Assembly: GCA_963965975.1 (NCBI GenBank)
Contig: OZ014414.1
Coordinates: 3,633,501-3,697,500, forward strand
From: Xestospongia bergquistia
Taxonomy: Eukaryota > Porifera > Demospongiae > Haplosclerida > Petrosiidae
Length of the DNA: 64,000 nucleotides
Direction: 5' to 3'
The position numbers were made by a program, and so were the translations under genes. The notes beneath the pieces are model-generated. The model did not search any database. It had not been told where the DNA came from and saw only the letters and a list, made by a program, of their open reading frames with translations. Positions 47,942 through 60,165 of this stretch are shown here, piece after piece. How positions within the stretch are numbered: position 1 is the stretch's first letter; each line of letters opens with the position of its first letter.

Positions 47942-48260
47942 CCTGAATCAGATATTTTGGTATCAGGACTACGTTTAGATCGAAGTCTGTAAAATTCCCT
48001 ACATAAACAAACAAATTACAGATAATGTCAATAATAATGATGAATTAATTAATAATGACCTAATGTTCGGATATACTAACTACAAGTTAATATAGTTAGT
48101 AGGGTTATGTTGTTGTCAAAATTATATAAAATTAATAAACTATAATTAGCTAAACTATCAGTTCTTTCACTCAAACCTAACATTACATACTCACCTACTA
48201 GAGAGGTGTATAAGCTCTATTAAGTCTTTTTTGATGCTGTAATTTCCAAGATCATAGCAA
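47942..48260 (-). other. Possible two small exons, unidentified
   Basis: On the minus strand a segment encoding GCYDLGNYSIKKDLIELIHL ends at a donor (AGTAG|GTGAGT, near 48195). A second, after TTTATGTAG, encodes REFYRLRSKRSPDTKISDS and ends at CAG|GTAATT near 47943. The phases agree (AG|G). No family is recognised. They lie just outside the TIR element and could be host exons. Confidence 0.3.
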
Positions 48261-48691
48261 CCAATTTGGATGAAATTATTGCCTTATGTTTTTATTTTAT
48301 ACAAATCAGTAAACTTATTAAAACAAATTATTGTTGTGAAAAGTTAAAATGGTTAGTAATACATAGGTCAGCAATATCAAAATTTACACAACTCAAGACT
48401 ATTTTGTATGTGGAAGACAATGATCCTGAAAGTGTGAAACAAACAAAGACTGAGATTAAACAATGAACTTGATGAAAGCTGAGTGGACTGATGATAAATT
48501 CCAGTGGTAGCCTCATGAATGAGGCCTTCCTTTCTAAGCAAAGGGTGCTGGCTAAGCAAGACTTGTTCACTGTTTAGATTTGGCCAGTGATAGAATATAA
48601 CAATAAAAACAAACTTGACCATAAGGCTAAAAACTTTTCCATTAGCTTAAAATTATTGTTCAATTTGGAGTATAATTATCTGTTTTAAAGT

Positions 48692-49858
48692 CAGTGTTGT
48701 TTTAGTACAGCAAAGGCATTTTAGTTGTAGTTATAGTACTTGAGAATAAATTATTATTAGTTACAGTTACAGTTATAATTAAGCCATAGCTTCAATTTTT
48801 TTAGTTATAGTATGATGTTCATTATTTCATTTTAGTTCTAGTTCTAGTTTTAGTTATGGTATTTATTAATAACTTTTGAAAACAATCAAGTAAGCAAAAT
48901 CATTAAAGCAAAATTGCTTTGTTCACTCTAAGAAGTGTCTCTCTCTCCAAGTTTTGTCCACTCAAACGGTTACGCTTCCCTCTACATGCATCACCACTGA
49001 CAGAAAACACCCTCTCTACCGGGGCAGAAGATGCAGGAACTGACAATATGTCAGTTGCAACGTCAAAGAGCTTTGGGTATGAATGAGCAGATGATAGCCA
49101 AAACTCAATAGGGTCAGTGTCTTCACTGATTTCTAGATATTGCTTTTCGTATAGACACATTTCTTCTTCAATTTTCGAAATATTATCAAGTGACTGAGAT
49201 AGATTTTCTCTCTGTCTAGATAGTATAAGAGCAAGGTGCTTAAACTTCTTTTTTGGTGGTTCTTCTAAAGATTGAGATTCAGGAGAGTCATCCTTGAGCT
49301 GGTCATCTGAATCAGAGCTATCATTCTTTCCTCTCCATCTCGTCGTACTCCTTCTTGTGAAATTTTTCCAAGTGTTTTCTCAGATTGGTGGGATACTTAC
49401 CAGCAATTTTGGCACCAAATGGCTCAGAGTCAGGTTTACTGTCACCAGCGTTCACAACGCAAACACTCTTGTTCTCAGCTTCGCTAAATTTAAAATAGTC
49501 CTAAACTGAGCTTCCTCTTGGCCTTCCAGAAGCCATTCTAAAACGATTATAAAAGAAACTCATAGATCTTTAGCCTTTGTATCATAATCACCTACCTTAC
49601 ACTTTTTGCCAAAAACACCACGTGTTAAGTAGGCGTGTCAAATGAAGAAGGCGCGGTTTCAAAATTAAAAAGGTGTGGTCAAGTACTAGTACATATTCAA
49701 TTTTTTATTTTAGTTATAGTTAAAAGTAGATATTTTTAGTTACAGTTTTAGTTAGTTCTATATAAAAGCTAAGTATTATAGTTTATTTAACTAATAATGA
49801 AATTTGTTAATACTAAAATAGATTTAGTTGTAGTTATAGTTAACTAACACATCACTGT
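48692..49858 (-). mobile_element. Fossil hAT element, 1.17 kb
   Basis: The ends read CAGTGTTGTTTTAGT and, inverted, CAGTGATGTGTTAGT, the CAGTG start typical of hAT transposons. Flanking octamers TTTAAAGT (48684-48691) and TTAAAAGT (49859-49866) match 7 of 8, the hAT target-site length. Subterminal regions are full of TTTAGTTATAGTT-like repeats. The enclosed gene is internally deleted. Confidence 0.75.
48903..49532 (-). pseudogene. hAT transposase remnant: BED-finger and dimerisation ends
   Basis: Near 49350-49530 a degraded BED zinc-finger region reads DYFKFSEAENKSVC and IAGKYPTNLRKHLEKFH. A TAG replaces the expected Trp before DYF, and zinc ligands are missing. After stops near 49320 an acidic linker leads to a clean hAT C-terminal dimerisation domain (DPIEFWLSSAH, LSVPASSAPVERVFSVSG, RNRLSGQNLERETLL) ending at 48903. 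The catalytic middle is deleted, so this is an internally deleted copy. Confidence 0.75.
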
Positions 49859-49866
49859 TAAAAGTA

Positions 49867-51500
49867 ACAAACATTTCTACCAAGAAAAGTTGGAATCTCT
49901 AGCTAATTAGTATGACACTTAACTGAACATCAAGATTAGAGGGTGGTGCTAAAGTTATAGCACACTAAAAGAATACCTTTGTCATGTACTATAAGCAAAT
50001 GTATAAATGATAAAGTCCATTTCTTCTATTATAATTAAATTGTAAATGTTCTTTTGAAGGCTAAAGTTAACAAGCAATTTGATGTATATGTATCCAAAGT
50101 AGCAGATATTAGGTATCTAACACAGCAATTGAAATTAAATAATCTGATTCGTCATCATGGTACAAATCAGTATTATACCTTGATCTTATTAACTACATGT
50201 GTATAAATCACACATGTACATCAACCTCATGGGAAGGCAAGTTTGTATGTTACAAATTGAAACCACACCCTTTGTGTATATTATGTGTCTCATAGTCTTT
50301 GTTAAGTATATGTTATATGTTTGTTATATAATCATTTCAGTTGTATCTTTTTATTTTACTACTACATGATCTGTTTTGTTTGTATACACTGATAGTACAG
50401 GTACTGATAATTTTATGTCTATAAATATCTGAGTATTTTCTAATACATCCCTCAAGTCACTCTCTAATAGTATTCCTTCTATTAGTTATGACAATGAGAT
50501 TGATGGTATCAAAAACACAACAATGATCACTTGAAATATACTGATAAGCTTTTTTCTCTAAATATAACATTTTGGTTTTGATAACATCATAAACAATGCT
50601 TGTGTTATTCTTATATGATACTACTGAAGGTAAATACATGTACATATATGTATACAAATGTTTGGTTTATATCATGTCATTATATTGTTGCATGGAACTA
50701 TCACAAGTAACGAATGATAATTAACTCAACTATTGTAGACAACAAATTTGAAGAACACCATAGATTGTCCCATGTTTAATATTAGAAGGAAGTCATATAA
50801 CAAACCTTAATTTTTATTACAAAAATACATGTACATGTACATTACATTGTGCATTAATTAAACCATTACTGTATAGTGCATGTATAATAGAAAACAAATG
50901 TTAGCAGAAAACTTTACCGAAAAGCTTCTAAGATATCAACATTCTATTTTCTAAAAAAATAATTATTTTGAAATTTTGCTCTGACTTTATCTCTAATTAT
51001 TCATCATTAAAAATACTTTCCTTAAGTATTCTAATTCACATCCCTCTATAAAATGACACATGTGCTCACATGGAGATGGCTAAATGTAAAAGTCATTTTA
51101 AGTACAAGCTCTATGTCTACCTCTAACTTTGACAAAAATAATTAGTTTCAATGAACATCAAATGTTACCTCTAATAATTCACCATCACTATTATTATTAC
51201 AAAACTAAATTTGATGAATTTTTAGAAGATTAATAGTTATGAATGATGGGTGTGTCTAGTATACTATGAGGACTGCTATGATCAGCACAAGTCTATATAT
51301 AGATTCAGGCAATGTACAGCTTCTCTACATAATAGTATAGTAGCTACAACAGTAACTGTGAACTAAACAGATAAGAATTACTATCAAGTCAATATGTTGG
51401 TTCCATGTGTGTATGTGTCATGAGACATATTGTAAGATAGACACACTCTAAAACACAATAAAAGTTCATTCTAAATACCAGTACTCCATACTACATATAA
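49867..51500. other. Intergenic, no gene seen
   Basis: A+T-rich with several short chance frames. Nothing recognisable. Confidence 0.5.
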
Positions 51501-54500
51501 TTAACCTAATTTAAGATATTGACGTATCCTATCAGCTATCATCTTTTTGTTAATAACAGGACTCTCCATTGCAGTAATGATTGTTTTCCAGATAACAGGG
51601 GATGGTTGGGTATCCTTCCAGCAATTAATGACTTTCCTGAGTTTTGTTAGGTGATTGTCCTCACTTTGTATTAAATCATCCAAATCATTTTGATCCACTT
51701 GTAATGTTAATCCGATATCATACCATATGTCTCCAGTGTCAATTAACAGATTGAATAGTTCATGTTCATTAGGAGTCTCCTTTAATCTACTGGTAATATC
51801 TGAGATAATAACAAAATAATTATTATAACAAATTGTCACATTACAAATTAATTAATGTCTTTGCAATTATCATTTTAAATGTTGTAGTATTGATTAAGTG
51901 TTGACAAATGAAAACTTCAATTATCAATAAATGTACTTGTAATTTAATACAGAAAGTTAGAATATAAAATTGTAATTATATTTATAAAAATTAACTAGGA
52001 CATCTACACGTACTACTATTCTTCTACTGTTAATAACATTTACTGTTTATCATTCAAAGACTTCACTGACACTGATATCACAAATTTACTACTTATAATA
52101 CAATGGTTTGTCAATGGGCTATAAATAGTTAAAAGTTTTAACTAATACTGCATATTAACAACTTTAGGGTGTGACTTGTTTTGGTTAATTATAAATTAGT
52201 TGTACACGTGTACATGTTAACAAGTAAAGTAGTAATTTGTGTGTGTACTGTTGTCATATACTAATATTAATATTGTGGGGCAAGTAAACATGACACTACT
52301 ACTAACATCATCTTATAATTAACAGACAGTGTAAAAGTAGGTCCCCAGTGTTTTATATCATAACTTATTAATTACATGTATTAAATTATTAACTACTGTT
52401 TGTTTTTAAGTCATTGCAATGTGAGCATTAAGTGACATTCATTGAAAGGAAGGATGGGTTGTAATCTATCAAGCAGACCCTTCTCTTTGCTAATGCACAA
52501 GAAGGGTCTAGTAAAGGTCACTATTGAATAATTTTGACTGCACAATCAGATTCCATTACTCACATTCTGGCTAGTGTGGGTGGTAGCTAGGAAGTTCAAT
52601 TTAAATGTTGTTCACTCTATTTTTTTTGAATTCAAGAAAGCTATTTTATTTTTGCATTCAAGCTAAGACTGTTTTATAACATTTATAAGTGTGTGTTTTA
52701 AAGTCTGCTAATCTTCAAACATAATCAAATGCATCATAAGGGAAAATAGTGTCCTCCATGAGAGGGTGTGGCTTCTAAATTTCCACTTATCATACAAAAT
52801 TCAAATTCTGTTGTGAACTTTGTTAGACATTTCTAACACAGTTAAGAGGAGGGTATAGCTTGATAGACTAGATGGACTGATACCTACTACTAGTATATGT
52901 ACCAATTAATTGGAATCAATGATAAAGTCATTCATGACCTAATCGTAACAATGAAGTAGTCATAATTAAAATAAAATAATAAATCAATGATATATACTTA
53001 TAGTATGTATATGTATGACTATGTAAAAGTTGGACTTTGTCTTCTAAACAGATAGCATCAAGTTTTTATGTGACATACAACAGAATGGTAAGTATTAAAA
53101 AATTACAGCTAAAATCAGCCACTATTCTTAGCATTTGAGTCAGTAGAGGAGAGAGGATCACTGTCCCTTCTGTATAGAAAGTTGAAGTATCCTTAGCTAA
53201 TCAAGTGTACTAGTGTACATAAGGTAGATAGACATGTAATACACTGTATTGTAATGAAAAAAAAAGCAATCATTGTTAAGTTTTGTGATCAAAAAAAATT
53301 AATGAAACATTGCACAGACAATTTTAAGAGTATAGTGCTATTTCTAACACATTTTGTAAATATGTATATGTACAAACAGCATATCACTGAAAAAAGTGTT
53401 TTGTAATTTTAATTGAGGTCTTTGTTACTACAGTTATATCAATATGATGTAAGCCCAAATCTTAAATTGCTACAAGGCCAAACTAGTGTAAATCAATTTG
53501 CATAAAGCAAACTAGTTACAACTACAAGGATATTGTTGTTACACCCACCTTGCTATAGTAATTGAATAATGGGTAAAGCTATAAGCAGATACTATTTCAA
53601 GTGAATTAACCCAGTCAGTTAAGTTGAAATAGTATCTATCTCTTGGTCATAGTTTTAGTTATTGGACATAAACTACAAAGAGTGCTTTTTGGCAACTAGT
53701 CGGTTTTTATATACCTTAAGTAAACTATTATTTGCGTCTACTAATTTTAGCGTTTAATGACGTATGCACATTTGGCGTTACTAAATTTAGCGTTTTCTCA
53801 AAATTGTCATTAATTAATAACTATTAATAATTTTATTTCATAATAATGTTATACAAGGTCACTCGCGCGTGTTAATAGTAAAATGGCCATGAATGCCAGT
53901 TTCGCTTTCCGATGTGGACTTCGTGGATATCACGTATATAGAAATACATCTGGTTGTGAAACACGAAGAAGAAAATCCGTATGATCGTTACGCTATCGCG
54001 GCAGTGAAACAGGACCACGGCAACCTGGAAGAGAGAATCGTTGGCCACTTACCCAAGGAGATATCTAGACTTGTCTGGTTTATTATGCTACACGGAGCGC
54101 ATGTTTCTTTAAAAGTGATTGACGAAGCTTATAGAAGATCACCTCTGGTGCAAGGAGGTCTTGAATTCCCTGTTTTGGTGACCATAATTATGGACTATTC
54201 CACCAATAATCATGCTAAAATAGAAAAGTTTGAGATTCTATTTAATGAGTTGTATCAAGAGCCAGTAAATGGTAAGTTTACAGATGCTACAGCTGATATT
54301 TTGAAAACAATCCACTCTGATGATGAAGCAGATGAACTGGAGTCCACAGATGAAGATGAAGATGAAGACAGCTAATTACCATTGATTTATTTATTAATAA
54401 TTAATTAACCAAAATTATTCATTGAAATTAATATTAACGTTACTTTAATTTAGCGTTTTTGATAGTCTTCGCTAATTTCGCTAAATTTAGTGCACGCAAA

Positions 54501-56221
54501 TAATAGTTTACTTAAGGTACTACGTTAGACCTTGTGGTGACTCAACATTGGCTTTACACCTTATTGATAAGACTCTGGTAATAAAAAAAGGTTGAAATGA
54601 CAAAATGACAAATTTTATTTCATTAGCAGTACCCATAGGTCTAGCAAAAAGTCCATACTTTGTCATGTATTAAACTAATTCCCACCCCCTAAACCCTAAA
54701 CATTAACTATACACAACAACTTCCTTCCTGCTAGACCTATACGCATTTCCATAATTTATGTAATGGTCAATTCCATTAAGCCAATATATTATGTAATCAA
54801 TAAGCAACATTATTATCAAAAAATGGTATGTAATGGAACCAATGGGATCAATTTACGGCAACTTTGACTAAATAGCAATTTTATTGCACAGCTATTGCTA
54901 TAACCAACAAAGTGCACTACATACTAATAGGAACCATGTGCATGTGTATCCTACTGTCCCAATTAATACATTATAGTTGCTATGAATCTACTTAGAATAT
55001 CAAATAAAGAAACCTCTCCACTTCTTCACACACATATATTAATACAGATACATTATATCTAACAGTGTATAACTGTTCTTGAAAAAGCTCAGTATATTTT
55101 ATATTGTGTATATTAAAATGAACATTACTACATTACATGTAAACATCATATACCATTTTCTACGAGGAGTGCACACTCATCAGAGGTCTTATCATAACTT
55201 TATTCCCATGTGGGAGTTAAATTGTGATATGACATTGATAAGTGTACACTTTCTCATATAATGTAGTAGATATGACAGTAATATATGCTATCTGTGAATT
55301 TTAAATATATTTGTTAAATATATTACATGACTCAATATAAACTGATCACATTTATTCATAACGTGTACAAATTGTTCCTGTATTCAAATTATAACTGATG
55401 CAGTCAACATCAAACCACATAACAAATTGAATTCAAACAGATTTGATTTTTCAATCACATTCAACTGATGTACACTGTAATGTCGATTCAAACCGAACAC
55501 CACTATTAAAAAGATTACTTAATAATAATAACTTGTTACTCCTACCTGTACTAAGATATTGACGTATTAGATAAGCTTTTGATTTATTGTTAATAACAAG
55601 ACTATCGACAGTGGTTATCACTGTTACCCACATAACAGGAGATGGTTCAGTAGTTAGACAGCTGTCAGGAACATTCAAGAGTTTAGTCAGGTTGCTGCCC
55701 TCGCTTTCTTTTAAATCATCAAAAATGTTGCGAGGTACTTGTAACGACAACCCAATCTCATACCATTTGTCTCACATATCATTTAATAGACAAAACAGTT
55801 CATATCTTGTAGGAATCTCTTTTAATATACTGGTAATATCTGAGATAACAACAAAATTACTGTAATAAACTGTCAGATTATAACTTAATAATCTCTTAAA
55901 AATTATCATTCTAAAAGTATGTGCTATTGATTAGGTGTTGACAAATGAAAACTTCATTTATCAATAAATGTAAATGTAATTTAATACAGAAACTTGGAAT
56001 ATAAAATTGTAATTATATTTATACATTTAACTAGGACATCTACATTTACTACTATTCTTCTATTGTTAATAACATTTACTATTTATCATTCAATGACTTC
56101 ACTGAATAAAGTGGACATTGAGCACACTAGGGTGGGGCTAATTATTAACTAGTATTACATTGACAGTTATCTTTGTTACTGTCTACAGTTATAATGATCA
56201 TTTACCTGCTGCCATTTTCAT
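51501..56221 (-). CDS. Protein with two tandem death domains (three exons)
   Basis: Exon 1 (56206-56221) starts ATG and encodes MKMAA plus one base. Exon 2 (55546-55839) and exon 3 (51501-51799, ending in TAA) each encode one death domain and both begin in phase 1 after a TATCTGAG-type acceptor on the plus strand. Exon 2 is 294 nt and ends in phase 1 at CAG|GTAGGA, so the three join in frame. The two domains are paralogous: DITS(I/R)LKE, ELF.LL, WY(E/D)IGL(S/T)LQV, PSPV.W.T.IT and IRQYL. Such proteins are adaptors that oligomerise through death-fold contacts in cell-death or immune signalling. Exon 2 has an in-frame TGA at 55772-55774 where exon 3 has GGA (Gly). If real it truncates the protein; it could also be a sequence error. 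Confidence 0.65.
53714..54517. mobile_element. 804-bp TIR element carrying a HIRAN-type ORF
   Basis: Perfect 24-bp inverted repeats, CCTTAAGTAAACTATTATTT plus GCGT, bound the element. TA flanks each end (53712-53713 and 54518-54519). Subterminal TTTAGCG words recur in both ends in mirror orientation. No transposase is present; the only gene is a HIRAN-like ORF. It lies in the long intron between the two death-domain exons. Confidence 0.85.
53883..54375 (+). CDS. HIRAN-like protein inside a TIR element (frame broken near the N-terminus)
   Basis: The first ATG (53883) opens a frame reading NASFAFRCGLRGYHVYRN, the usual start of the metazoan HIRAN-like family. Near 53945 the homology moves to the frame of the ATG at 53893: HEEENPYDRYAIAAVKQ, VGHLPKEISRLVWFIMLHG and QGGLEFPVLV, followed by an acidic tail of D/E repeats. 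HIRAN domains bind DNA ends in helicase-like repair proteins, but here the domain stands alone. The junction implies a small deletion or frameshift. Using the internal ATG gives 160 residues lacking the first strand. A G+C-richer, CpG-bearing stretch just upstream may be the promoter. Confidence 0.65.
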
Positions 56222-57082
56222 GTAAATACATTCTCTCAGCACTACTTCACAATGTAGTCAGGAGACACCTAACAAGTGTCAGGTCAGTATCAATTCACAA
56301 ATCTAAAAGACACAAAGTTTATCATTAACTAATGTATAATTAAATTAAAATATTTGTTAATCACTATTTATAAAAACATTTAAAATGATAACTTATAATT
56401 AACTGTAAAATGACTCTGAAAAGATAAAAAGTGACAAAAACAATAGTAACAATAGATTTTTATTTATCAACACATCGACTATATATTCTTCTTTATATTC
56501 TATTATTAAAAATAGTCAATAATACAGACATTCACTTTTAAATTAGTTATTTTCGATGAAAAATACTTTTGTCGCTCTTTCTTATTACAGCAATATTACT
56601 ACTAAAAGGTTTAGGATGAATTATTTAGAACCAATAAGAAAACATTGGTTTAGACTGTTTTTATGTTAGTAAAGTTGCGCTATTCTTATCGAAAACACGT
56701 AAGGTATAGGTGCACTTTTGGGACTCTAGCCATTGTTTTAAGCTATGTAGACATAAATTACAGCTTGTCATCTAAAGACAAAAGATTTCCGTGTTGGTTT
56801 AGCTTGTTATTATTTGCTTTGGCAATCTCTTGTCATAGTTATGTAAGATACAAAATACGTGTAGATGTTCAGTACTAAATAATTATTAATAATTAATTTC
56901 CTTTCAGATGGGTTAGAGACTGTACTATAGAAAGCACAGATCAATTCCCAGGTCTTTAATTGTATCTCTTCCAATGCAAAGTTAATTTATTATATTCATG
57001 TTTTTTTTAAATCCCTTGTCTGCGCCAAGAGAGAGATTTCATTCCTTGGGATTATTGCCAAAATAATCAGATGGCAGGTCAT

Positions 57083-57282
57083 TCATTAGATTGAAGTTGA
57101 TACAATCTCCTTTGTTCAGGCCTAGAGCACCATTTAAACAGGAGGTCTGCACTATCTAATACTTGTCTAGCAAATGGTGTACCAATTTTAAAACCTGCAT
57201 CTGAAAGAGCTCCTTGTAGTATAATGTATATTGTACTAGCAAAAAAATATTGTCTTACTAGCTGTGACTGTGACCTAATATT
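57083..57282 (-). other. Coding-like fragment of unknown family
   Basis: On the minus strand, after an ATATTAG acceptor-like sequence, an open frame of about 66 codons reads SQSQLVRQYFFASTIYIILQ then GALSDAGFKIGTPFARQVLD and ends at TGA. The helical pattern looks protein-like, but I do not recognise it. It is divergent to the integrase at 57615 and could be an exon of the same element. Confidence 0.3.
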
Positions 57283-57614
57283 ATCAGTAAAATTGTCAGA
57301 TAAATATATATAATTACTTCAAATAAGTATTTGTTATAAAGTAACACTTAATTAAAATAAAAATTCCAAAATACTACATGCTTGGTTCAGAAGAAACAGG
57401 ATCACTGCAAGCTATGCTTGTCAGGTTGAGATGGACAAGGAGTCTACCGGAAATGCGTGGGCGTTTCCAATCCCAGTTACGTAGTCTATATCTGTAGTGG
57501 TGAAACGCCCCTGCCCAACGGAACTGACGTCACCTGTCGTCATATGTTTTGCTAATAAGATTAATTATTAATAATTATTAAATTGCTAGCAATCTATTTA
57601 ATGCGCATTTACAC

Positions 57615-58420
57615 ATGACGAGTTCAATCTTTGATATAGACTCTTTTCTGGAGTACCTATTGGGATTGTCATCTCAACTCCATCGTCACCATAACACCGA
57701 CGACTTAAATTTGGCAGAGAACTTACTTTTTAGGGGTAAAGAATGTATAAGTGTCCTTCGAGTGATTTTAAGGAGGGTATTAGAAAATGAACATGCTCTA
57801 CAAGAAGTCATAAGAGATATTGAGTATGTAATAGGAGAATTTCAAAGGTTGTGTTCCCATTATGGGGAATGGACCTTTCGGATACAACCTGATCCTAGCA
57901 ACCTCCCTACTAACCAACATCTTTATTGTCAAAGAACAGGACATCCTGGACGGCCATCATACCATATTCGTAAAGAACATTTAGAACCTTTGTTAGAGCT
58001 TGGATTCAATTTTCAGCTAATGTCTAAGATTCTTGGAATGTCTGAAAGAACTTTTAGAAGACGAAGAGAACTGTTTGGTTTTGGAATAGGGAATAACTTC
58101 ACACAGATTTCTAATAAAGAACTGGATGACATAATCTTTAACATTTTACAGGTATATTGACATCAACTGGTATATGATATAACAGAATGGTTTGGAATGG
58201 GTGAATTTGGTTTAAAAAAATATTTATATACTAACAACAGGTTACAATGGATTCTGGATTGTCACTTGTTCAGGGGGCCTTACTCTCACGGGGGCTCATT
58301 ATCCAAAGAAGTAGAGTTATTGAGAGTATGCGAAGAGTTGATCCTGTCAGTCAGTCTCTAAGACAAGCAGCTACAATACATCGTCGACGCTAGTCTGTTG
58401 CAGGACCAAATGCTTTATAG
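57615..58420 (+). pseudogene. Second DDE-integrase gene, core deleted
   Basis: Exon 1 (57615-58151, donor CAG|GTATAT) is open from ATG and encodes a helical N-terminus (LENEHALQEVIRDIEYVI), then GHPGRPSY and helix-turn-helix stretches (LELGFNFQLMSKILGMSERT, then NKELDDIIFNI). These correspond to EDQVRFLVENGF and NQDLDDLV of the 19.8-kb integrase. Exon 2 (58241 on, after CTAACAACAG) reads SRGLIIQRSRVIESMRRVDP and then stops at TAG 58391 and TAG 58418, the latter where the Trp before the first catalytic Asp is expected. The RNase H core is absent. The G+C-richer stretch 57400-57540 may be its promoter. Confidence 0.7.
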
Positions 58421-58689
58421 TAAATATTGTGCATTCTTTACTTCATTACTACAGCACTGTGGTTAGCAATTAGTGTTCTTATAGCAAATTTTTATATTGT
58501 GATGTGAGAGTAATGTCTTTTGGAATATGTTACATAATACAGCATACTTTCATGTCTAACTTGGGTTGTTTTACTGAATATGTGAGTCTTACTGAAAGAA
58601 TTTATATTTTTAGGCTTGAAATGACTTTTTTTCTGCTTTTGTTAATTTAGGCTCTTATATGTGCCTGTGTGTAACATTATTAGAGTGCT

Positions 58690-59315
58690 ACAATTTTTAA
58701 ATCACATCCATTGTTTTCGGTTCTTTCCAATGCGTTACAAATAGTAGCCTACTATGATGAGTTGGAGGTTGTCAATCCAATTGGCTCCTATATTGAAAAG
58801 CATAAACTTGGTTGCATGTTTTTCTTTCTGGGTAATATCAGGCCCCAATACCAATCTACTCTAAAATCAATTCATCTTGTGTCAGTTGGTAAACATGACG
58901 ACATTGCTCACTATGGTATTGATGGTTTCCTTTTTCCATTTGTGGAAAACCTTAAGGCATTGTACTGTGATGGTATTGAAGTCTCAATTTATGGGAATCA
59001 AGTTACATTGTATGGTGGTTTGTTAGCTTTTTTAGCAGACAATTTAGCAGCACATTTAGTTGGTGGTTTTAAACATTTGCTCTCAGAGTATGCCGCACAT
59101 GTATGGTAACTCCTGAGCTATTGCAAAGCTGTTTTTGTGAGGATGAATGTATGATTCGTACCTCCAGTAGTCATTTTGAACAATGCTTATTGTTAAGTGG
59201 TCCATTAGGTGGCCATCATTCTGTATCATATGGAATCACTAGATTGTCTATACTTGAAGAAGTATGCAGATCAATTTTAGTGCTTGTACATTCCTATAGC
59301 TGCAATTTTTAAAAT
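58690..59315 (+). pseudogene. Transposon-encoded protein fragment (family common in sponges, cnidarians and fish)
   Basis: The frame is open from upstream of 58711 to 59109 and reads YYDELEVVNPIGSYIEKHKL, GCMFFFLGNIRPQYQSTLKS, then HLVSVGKHDDIAHYGID and FLADNLAAHLVGGFK. After a one-base shift near 59092 it continues CRTCMVTPELLQ and YGITRLSILEEV. This pattern (YYDD-like VNPLGS, KYGID, SADNL, CRFCM) is a recurrent transposon-linked protein whose exact superfamily I cannot name; an RNase H-fold transposase is plausible. It seems to sit in or next to the deleted core of the preceding integrase. Confidence 0.55.
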
Positions 59316-59749
59316 TTCAATTTTAATTTACAAGCATTTTTGATTTTAAAGAAATCTTTCTAATTTTAAATGGGAAATCCAGTTTTCTTTTTATGATTGA
59401 ACAAATACATTAAAATTAAAAAAGCTTTTAAGCATTCTCTTTTTAAAAAATAGACCAAATTTTGTTATATGTGAATTTAATTTTTCTTATTTTGGTTAAA
59501 TAAAAAAGGAATCTTGGGTTTTACTTCATTCTTTGTACTAGATTAATAATGTTTGAACAAACAGTTCACTGACCTTGTTGAAATATCAATGATTATGTAA
59601 TAATACAATTAATAGTCTAAAAAATAATAATTTTGAATATTTAATTATTTAATAAATAAAAAAGGTCAATAATCAATTCTTTTTATAATTACAAATACTT
59701 TGGACTAATTGACTGACTGTATCGACTGCATCTATTAATTCATCTTGCA

Positions 59750-60165
59750 TTGACTTTTGAGTAGTACACAAAATGACTTTCTAGCTAACTTGGCAAGAGC
59801 TGGTAGTCTTTAGGCATTGTCCTTCCAATATTGTGGTGGAATAAAATCAAAGACTAGCAGAGTTGGTTCAGCAAGATAGGAAGACACTTCGGTCTCACTA
59901 TTACTTCTTTTTTATTGATCAGGACTTTGTAAGGCACTTAAAAGACCAGCTTTTATTGAAAATTGTTTACTCACTATGTTAGTATTGCTTGAACTACTGG
60001 CTTCATCATTATCATGGCATTCACTGTCTATACACAATGATACATCCTTTCCTTCTTGTGTCGTGATATTACCTTCTGCAATGAGTGCAGTTCTAACAAG
60101 TTTAGATAAAGACAGACAATATAATTTCAACTTGAGTCTTAGATCCAGAGTTGCTCCAAGGTGAA
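59750..60165 (-). pseudogene. hAT-like transposase C-terminal fragment
   Basis: The minus strand encodes TEVSSYLAEPTLLVFDFIPP then QYWKDNA, a stop, then RLPALAKLARKSF. This matches the start of hAT dimerisation domains (E...YL, YW, fP.La.LAr). Upstream is a Ser-rich linker (ECHDNDEASSSSNTN) with a stop near 59912. The conserved SS..ERvFS block is missing, so it is truncated. Confidence 0.5.

Noticed and set aside
50457..50657. 66-codon minus-strand ORF
   Set aside because: Low-complexity start, no motif and no neighbouring exons.
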